Origin: an uncultured Marvinbryantia sp. | Lineage (GTDB): Bacteria; Bacillota; Clostridia; Lachnospirales; Lachnospiraceae | Direction of reading: 5' to 3' | DNA: 10,705 nucleotides | Assembly: GCA_934373455.1 (NCBI GenBank) | Contig: CAKRON010000085.1 | Location: forward strand, 1-10,705 | Shown here: positions 6,831-10,705 of the stretch, one piece after another | How the letters are laid out: every line of letters starts with the position of its first letter | How positions within the stretch are numbered: the stretch's first letter is position 1 | Translations under genes and position numbers: made by a program | Notes under the pieces: generated by a model | Databases searched by the model: none | What the model was told of the DNA's origin: nothing | The model's input: the letters and a program-made list of their open reading frames with translations, nothing else

Positions 6831-7523
6831 TTATTCTTTTCTTGGGTCAATGATCTTAACAGCATCTGCTACACGGCCATACTGTCCTTTAGCTTTTTCC
6901 CAAGCTGTGTTAGGGTCATCACCCTTTTTGATGAAGTCTGTCATTTTGCCAAGGCTTACGAACTGGTATCCGATAATTTCATCATCTGCATCCAGTGCAA
7001 TACCTGTAACATAACCTTCAGCCATTTCCAGATAACGAGGACCTTTCTTCAGTGTTCCGTACATTGTACCAACCTGAGATCTGAGACCTTTTCCAAGGTC
7101 TTCCAGACCAGCACCAACAGCCAGACCATCTTCAGAGAATGCAGACTGGGAACGTCCGTAAACGATCTGCAGGAACAGTTCTCTCATAGCTGTGTTGATT
7201 GCGTCACATACAAGGTCTGTATTTAATGCTTCCATAACAGTAAGACCTGGAAGGATTTCTGCTGCCATAGCTGCTGAATGTGTCATACCTGAACATCCGA
7301 TAGTTTCAACCAGTGCTTCCTGAATAATACCTTCTTTTACATTCAGGCTCAGCTTACAGGCACCCTGCTGTGGAGCACACCAGCCTACACCATGTGTAAA
7401 ACCAGAAATGTCTTTTACTTCTTTTGCCTGTACCCATTTTGCTTCTTCCGGAATCGGAGCTGCGCCATGATGAACACCCTGTGCTACTGGGCACATTTCT
7501 TCTACTTCGCGTGAATAAATCAT
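6831..7523 (-). CDS. NifU/IscU-like iron-sulfur cluster assembly scaffold protein
   Basis: A 230-residue soluble protein with cysteines at 11, 49, 56, 77 and 106. The segment TIGCSGMTHSAAMAAEILPG (75-94) closely resembles the cysteine-containing GC-x-S-A-x-A-x-S segment of IscU/NifU scaffolds, and GWCAPQQGACKL (48-59) supplies two more cysteines. It is longer than IscU (about 130 residues); residues 130-230 have no counterpart I recognise beyond GYQFVSLGKMTDFIKKGDDP (185-204). The start at 7523 has AAAGGAG 7 bases upstream. It lies 19 bases before the GGGtGRT gene, and the two form a constant pair in many anaerobic Firmicutes genomes as I recall them. No cysteine desulfurase or other Suf/Isc gene is in the window, so it may be a specialised scaffold for its partner and not the general one. 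Cluster binding is inferred from the family. Confidence 0.83.
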   Translation of the reverse strand: MIYSREVEEMCPVAQGVHHGAAPIPEEAKWVQAKEVKDISGFTHGVGWCAPQQGACKLSLNVKEGIIQEALVETIGCSGMTHSAAMAAEILPGLTVMEALNTDLVCDAINTAMRELFLQIVYGRSQSAFSEDGLAVGAGLEDLGKGLRSQVGTMYGTLKKGPRYLEMAEGYVTGIALDADDEIIGYQFVSLGKMTDFIKKGDDPNTAWEKAKGQYGRVADAVKIIDPRKE

Positions 7524-7561
7524 TTTTAAACTCCTTTCAATAGTTAAAGTCTTTTATGTAA

Positions 7562-7582
7562 TCAGAATGTACTACATTCTGA
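7562..7582. promoter_or_regulatory. 21-bp palindrome upstream of the NifU-like/GGGtGRT operon
   Basis: TCAGAATGTA and TACATTCTGA are perfect 10-bp arms around a single central base. The site ends 38 bases before the NifU-like start codon, so it sits in the promoter or leader of that operon. The 10-1-10 layout is typical of a homodimeric repressor site. I cannot name the protein, and no well-formed minus-strand promoter is visible; weak options are TTGTGC-17-TATGTT and TTCAGA-17-TACATA, the latter with the palindrome between its boxes. Confidence 0.6.
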
Positions 7583-7595
7583 ACATACCTCGTTT

Positions 7596-7624
7596 ACTAT
7601 TTTCGCACAAAATGACAAAATAGT
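7596..7624. repeat. 8-bp inverted repeat in the divergent intergenic region
   Basis: ACTATTTT and AAAATAGT, separated by 13 bases, lie just upstream of the 21-bp palindrome. In AT-rich DNA this could be chance; it could also be a second regulatory site for the NifU-like operon. Confidence 0.3.
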
Positions 7625-7673
7625 CTAGCTTTTTTTCAATGTCTTGCTTAGCTTCTTTCATCTCGTTCTTCCG

Positions 7674-7702
7674 TTGACACTTATTTTGTTTTATTGTAGA
7701 AT
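7674..7702 (+). promoter_or_regulatory. Promoter of the yprB-like gene
   Basis: TTGACA (7674-7679), 17 bases, TAGAAT (7697-7702): a full -35 box and 5 of 6 bases of the -10 box at ideal spacing. Transcription should start near 7709, about 60 bases before the gene. Confidence 0.75.
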
Positions 7703-7714
7703 AAATCCGTTCGA

Positions 7715-7739
7715 CAAAATCGAAAAAATTTCGATTTTG
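7715..7739 (+). promoter_or_regulatory. 25-bp palindrome at the start of the yprB-like leader
   Basis: CAAAATCGAAA and TTTCGATTTTG are perfect 11-bp arms around AAA. The element begins about 6 bases after the expected transcription start. It is either a repressor site or a 5' hairpin that protects or controls the mRNA. No terminator-like T-run follows on the plus strand. Confidence 0.5.
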
Positions 7740-7768
7740 GGGGATTTTGACAGAAGGGACAGACACTT

Positions 7769-8830
7769 ATGATAAAAAGAACTCATCATTTACAGCTGGA
7801 TCTGACTGGAACTCAATTTCAGGATTACAATAAATCCAGCCTGCTGTTTTTTGATATTGAAACTACCGGACTTACTGCACGTATGTCTTATATGTATCTT
7901 GTTGGTGTGATTGCATGGGAAGATTGTTCCTGGATATGTACACAATGGTTTGCTGAAAATACAAATGAAGAATCCTGCATACTGAAAGAATTTCTGGCTT
8001 ATGCACAAAACAGATCTCTTTTAATTCATTTTAACGGAGACAGATTTGATATTCCTTATATAAATGAAAAGTGTGAGACTTATCATCTGGATACATCTTT
8101 ATCTTCTATCATCAGCAGGGACTTGCTCCGCATGATCCGTCCTTTGCGTAAAATGCTGCAGTTAAATTCTTTAAAACAAAAAAGCCTTGAGGCTTTTCTT
8201 CATGTGGAACGTGAGGATGCATTTTCTGGTGGAGAATTAATTTCTGTATATCAGAGTTATATGCGAAATCCTGACGAATCAAAGCTGGATTGTCTTCTTT
8301 TACACAACTATGAAGATCTGCTTGGAATGATTTCCATCCTTCCAATTTTGTCTTATCAGACAATCCTTAATAAAATTTATCATATCACAGGATATGAGAT
8401 CAATGGTGATTCTCTGGACGTTATGGCTCGTCTTCCGGTTCTTCTTCCAAGACCTTTCGCCTATATTGGGGAATTATATTCTATCCATGCGGAAAAAGAT
8501 CAGATGAAGATCATGATTCCCGGAACCCGTGAACCATTAAAATATTTCTTTGCAGATTATAAGAATTACTACTATCTTCCGGAAGAAGACATGGCTCTCC
8601 ATAAAAGTGTGGCAGCTTTCGTTGATAAGGATCATCGCGAACCAGCCAGAGCATCTACTTGTTACAGCCGAAAAAAAGGATTTTATCTTCCACAGAATGA
8701 TAAGTTATTTACCCCTGTATTTAAGACTGACTACTATAACAGACAGTTATATTTCTCCTGCAACGAAACATTTTTGGCTGATCCTGAAAATATTACGGTT
8801 TACATACATCATTTATTATCAGATTTATAG
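7769..8830 (+). CDS. YprB-like DEDD exonuclease (ribonuclease H-like domain)
   Basis: A 353-residue cytoplasmic protein. The N-terminal half is a DEDD-type 3'-5' exonuclease domain: FFDIETTGL (27-35) gives the catalytic Asp29 and Glu31 (motif I), HFNGDRFDIPYI (87-98) gives Asp94 (motif II), and LLHNYEDLLGM (177-187) gives His179 and Asp183 (motif III). This is the pattern of the RNase_H_2/YprB family. The C-terminal 150 residues are less conserved and hold no domain I recognise. Nucleic acid is the expected substrate, but whether DNA or RNA is not known to me. The ATG at 7769 follows AAGGGA by 9 bases, a weaker ribosome binding site than its neighbours have; starting later would cut into motif I. 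It is the only plus-strand gene, diverges from the NifU-like operon, and has its own promoter and a strong terminator. Confidence 0.87.
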   Translation: MIKRTHHLQLDLTGTQFQDYNKSSLLFFDIETTGLTARMSYMYLVGVIAWEDCSWICTQWFAENTNEESCILKEFLAYAQNRSLLIHFNGDRFDIPYINEKCETYHLDTSLSSIISRDLLRMIRPLRKMLQLNSLKQKSLEAFLHVEREDAFSGGELISVYQSYMRNPDESKLDCLLLHNYEDLLGMISILPILSYQTILNKIYHITGYEINGDSLDVMARLPVLLPRPFAYIGELYSIHAEKDQMKIMIPGTREPLKYFFADYKNYYYLPEEDMALHKSVAAFVDKDHREPARASTCYSRKKGFYLPQNDKLFTPVFKTDYYNRQLYFSCNETFLADPENITVYIHHLLSDL

Positions 8831-8831
8831 C

Positions 8832-8878
8832 ATAACAGAAGCGGACAGATTTCTCTGTCCGCTTCTGTTATTTTAATA
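8832..8878 (+). terminator. Strong hairpin terminator between convergent yprB-like and rpsA genes
   Basis: ATAACAGAAGCGGACAGA and its exact complement form an uninterrupted 18-bp stem around TTTC (8832-8871), followed by TTTTAATATTT on the plus strand. It starts 2 bases after the yprB-like stop. It also lies just 3' of the rpsA stop (8880) on the minus strand, so it probably serves both genes, though the minus-strand T-run is poor. Confidence 0.88.
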
Positions 8879-8879
8879 T

Positions 8880-9965
8880 TTATTCTGCATCTTCTGCTTC
8901 TTCTTTTGCAGGAGCCTGTTCCAGAGCTTTCATGCTCAGGCTGATTTTCTTTTCATCTGCATTGAAATCTACTACTTTTGCTTCGATTTCCTGTCCAATC
9001 TTAAGAACATCTGCTGGCTTATCAACATGATCATGAGAGATCTGTGATACATGAAGAAGAGCATCTACTCCTGGTTCCAGTTCAACAAATGCACCGAAAT
9101 CAGTCATTCTGGCTACTTTTCCTGTTACAACATTGCCTACTGCATATTTGTCTGCTGCTGTCAGCCATGGATTCTGATCTTCAAACTTCAGGCTAAGTGC
9201 AATCTTGCTTCCATTGATCTCTTTAATGAGAACAGATACCTTATCACCTACATTAAAGACTTTCTTTGGATTCTCAACGCGTCCCCAGGACATTTCAGAA
9301 ATGTGAAGAAGTCCGTCTGCTCCGCCAAGATCGATAAATGCACCAAAATCTGTAACATTCTTTACAACACCTTCTACTACATCACCTACATGGATCTTTT
9401 CGAAGAGTTCTTTCTGCATTTCTGCTTTCTTAGCAACTAAGAGCTGCTTGCGATCACCGATAATTCTTCTTCTACGAGGATTGAATTCAGTAATTACAAA
9501 TTCGATTTCCTGTCCTGCAAATTTTTCCAGATTCTTTTCATAAGTATCTGATACAAGGCTTGCCGGAATGAAAACTCTTGCTTCGTCAACTACAACACTT
9601 AATCCACCATTTAATACCTGTGCAACAGTTGCTGTAAGCACTTCATGATTTTCAAATGCTTCTTCCAGTCTCTTATTACCTTTTTCTGCTGCCAGTCTCT
9701 TATAAGTAAGCTGAACCTGTCCGTCACCATCGTTTACTTTCAGGACTTTTACTTCCATTGTATCGCCAACTTTGATAACATCACGTAAGTCAACATTGGC
9801 TTCATTTGTATATTCACTTCTGGTAAGAATACCATCCGCCTTATATCCAATATTTAATACGACTTCATCTTCCTTAACGTCGATAACTGTACCTTCAACT
9901 ATCTGGCCGTTATGAATTGTTTTTAAAGATTCTTCTAACATCTGTTCAAAGCTCATTTCTGACAT
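8880..9965 (-). CDS. rpsA: 30S ribosomal protein S1 (four S1 domains)
   Basis: A 361-residue protein with four S1 RNA-binding domains: about 20-90, 107-175, 193-261 and 277-346. Domains 3 and 4 are the most typical (VTDFGAFIDLGGADGLLHISEMS at 204-226 shown by ends only, and MTDFGAFVELEPGVDALLHV at 287-306). The tail is acidic (KEEAEDAE). Four domains is the usual Firmicutes form, compared with six in E. coli. It helps the ribosome bind mRNA. The start at 9965 has AAGGAGG 9 bases upstream, located inside the last codons of ispH; the two frames overlap by 20 bases. Translation of S1 is therefore probably coupled to that of ispH. In several Clostridia the two are one fused protein as I recall, so the arrangement here looks like a separate-frame version. 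Confidence 0.92.
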   Translation of the reverse strand: MSEMSFEQMLEESLKTIHNGQIVEGTVIDVKEDEVVLNIGYKADGILTRSEYTNEANVDLRDVIKVGDTMEVKVLKVNDGDGQVQLTYKRLAAEKGNKRLEEAFENHEVLTATVAQVLNGGLSVVVDEARVFIPASLVSDTYEKNLEKFAGQEIEFVITEFNPRRRRIIGDRKQLLVAKKAEMQKELFEKIHVGDVVEGVVKNVTDFGAFIDLGGADGLLHISEMSWGRVENPKKVFNVGDKVSVLIKEINGSKIALSLKFEDQNPWLTAADKYAVGNVVTGKVARMTDFGAFVELEPGVDALLHVSQISHDHVDKPADVLKIGQEIEAKVVDFNADEKKISLSMKALEQAPAKEEAEDAE

Positions 9966-10662
9966 ACTCTTGAACCTCCTTAATTAAATAATTTGGGGTC
10001 GATGCCCCTGCCGTAATACCTACACAATTGACAGGAGGTAGTGAATAGAGCTCCAAATCATCTAGTGTCTGAATATAATACGTATTTACGCAATTCGTTT
10101 TGCAAATCTCAAAGAGCTTCTGAGTATTCGAACTGCTTTTTCCACCGATTACTATCATAGCATCAACTTTATCAGCCAATTCTCCTGCTTCTAATTGTCG
10201 CTCTTCGGTCGCACTGCAAATCGTATTGATAACATCAATATCATAACCCTTTTTGTCAATAATTTCAACTAAATTTTTAAATTTATTGTAGTTAAATGTC
10301 GTCTGTGAAACAATACAGATTTTCTGATCCTCAGGAAATACCAATTCTGATGCGCTTTCCTGATCTGCAATTACAATTGCAGGATGTACACACCATCCTT
10401 TAATTCCTTCCACTTCCGGATGTGTATCATTTCCAATAATAATAACCTGTACTCCCTGTTCACTTTTTTCTTTCACAATCCGATGAATCTTTCTTACATA
10501 AGGACAGGTCGCATCTACCAATTCCAGTCCTTTTTCTTCTATCAGACGATAAATTGCTCTTCCGACACCATGTGAGCGGATAATCACTGTTCCACGTTCC
10601 AATTTTTCAAGTTCTTCACGGCTCTCCAGAACTTTCACTCCTTTGGATTCCAGATCAGCCAC
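9946..10662 (-). CDS. ispH: 4-hydroxy-3-methylbut-2-enyl diphosphate reductase (IspH), N-terminus beyond or disrupted at the window edge
   Basis: The last enzyme of the MEP isoprenoid pathway: a 4Fe-4S enzyme that reduces HMBPP to IPP and DMAPP. In the 238 residues from the GTG at 10662 one sees IIRSHGVG (27-34), DATCPYVRKIH (50-60, a cluster cysteine), GNDTHPEVEG (77-86), SQTTFN (119-124), INTICSATEERQ (a second cluster cysteine) and GITAGASTPN near the C-terminus, all family motifs. This GTG is probably not the true start. Homology continues upstream through TYGPIIHNEEVV to an in-frame TAG at 10698-10696. The first 30-odd residues, with the first cluster cysteine, would lie beyond the window. 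A protein started at this GTG would lack that cysteine. It overlaps rpsA by 20 bases. Confidence 0.9.
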   Translation of the reverse strand: MADLESKGVKVLESREELEKLERGTVIIRSHGVGRAIYRLIEEKGLELVDATCPYVRKIHRIVKEKSEQGVQVIIIGNDTHPEVEGIKGWCVHPAIVIADQESASELVFPEDQKICIVSQTTFNYNKFKNLVEIIDKKGYDIDVINTICSATEERQLEAGELADKVDAMIVIGGKSSSNTQKLFEICKTNCVNTYYIQTLDDLELYSLPPVNCVGITAGASTPNYLIKEVQEYVRNEL

Positions 10663-10705
10663 TACTTCCTCATTGTGAATAATTGGTCCATAGGTCTAAA
10701 TCTCT
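10663..10705 (-). other. ispH: Upstream continuation of ispH with an in-frame TAG
   Basis: Read in the ispH frame this encodes E-I-stop-T-Y-G-P-I-I-H-N-E-E-V. IspH proteins commonly have (I)YTYGPIIHNEEVV here, so the TAG at 10698-10696 stands where a Tyr codon (TAT or TAC) is expected, one base change away. The stretch is clearly ispH coding sequence and not intergenic. A sequence error at a contig end is the simplest reading. Confidence 0.7.

Noticed and set aside
7572..7766. 64-codon minus-strand frame (GTG start) between the NifU-like and yprB-like genes, or its 29-residue inner ATG version from 7661
   Set aside because: No convincing ribosome binding site, no recognisable family, and it runs across the yprB-like promoter and all of the palindromes; the region reads better as regulatory DNA.
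7747..7773. TTGACA with TATGAT 15 bases later near the yprB-like start
   Set aside because: The -10 box would overlap the start codon and the spacing is short; the promoter at 7674-7702 is better.
1..10705. CRISPR array, insertion sequence, tRNA or phage-like element
   Set aside because: No regularly spaced repeats, transposase or integrase motifs, terminal inverted repeats or tRNA-like folds were seen on either strand.

Overview
The window looks like chromosome from an anaerobic, low-GC Gram-positive bacterium of the Clostridia, most likely a Lachnospiraceae-type gut organism. This is inferred from strong AGGAGG ribosome binding sites, the NifU-like/GGGtGRT gene pair, a YprB-type exonuclease, and an ispH gene directly coupled to a four-domain S1 gene. 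No mobile element, CRISPR array, tRNA or rRNA was seen. All genes except the yprB-like one lie on the minus strand, so they read from right to left.

Positions 1-5454 hold an accessory cassette. A TetR-family regulator with its own terminator is followed by a perfect-consensus promoter (TTGACA, 17 bases, TATAAT). That promoter is bracketed by two copies of the palindrome GTTAACNNGTTAAY. It drives an operon of a non-pyrrolysine MttB-superfamily methyltransferase, an MFS transporter, a BCCT transporter and the start of a URO-D-family methyltransferase that runs off the left edge. The likely logic is ligand-induced uptake and corrinoid-dependent demethylation of a quaternary or methylated amine. 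The substrate is unknown, and no corrinoid protein is visible in the window.

Positions 5455-5800 are non-coding and hold the tetR upstream region and the terminator of the next operon. Positions 5801-7523 encode a tight pair: a NifU/IscU-like Fe-S scaffold protein and a GGGtGRT-family protein. The pair recurs in anaerobes but its function is not known to me. Its upstream region carries a near-perfect 21-bp palindrome.

From 7769 to 8830 a divergent plus-strand gene encodes a YprB-like DEDD exonuclease, with a good promoter and a 25-bp palindrome in its leader. A strong 18-bp hairpin ends it against the convergent housekeeping pair ispH-rpsA (8880-10705). There the S1 start lies inside the end of ispH. 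The ispH N-terminal end at the window edge carries an in-frame TAG where a tyrosine codon is expected.
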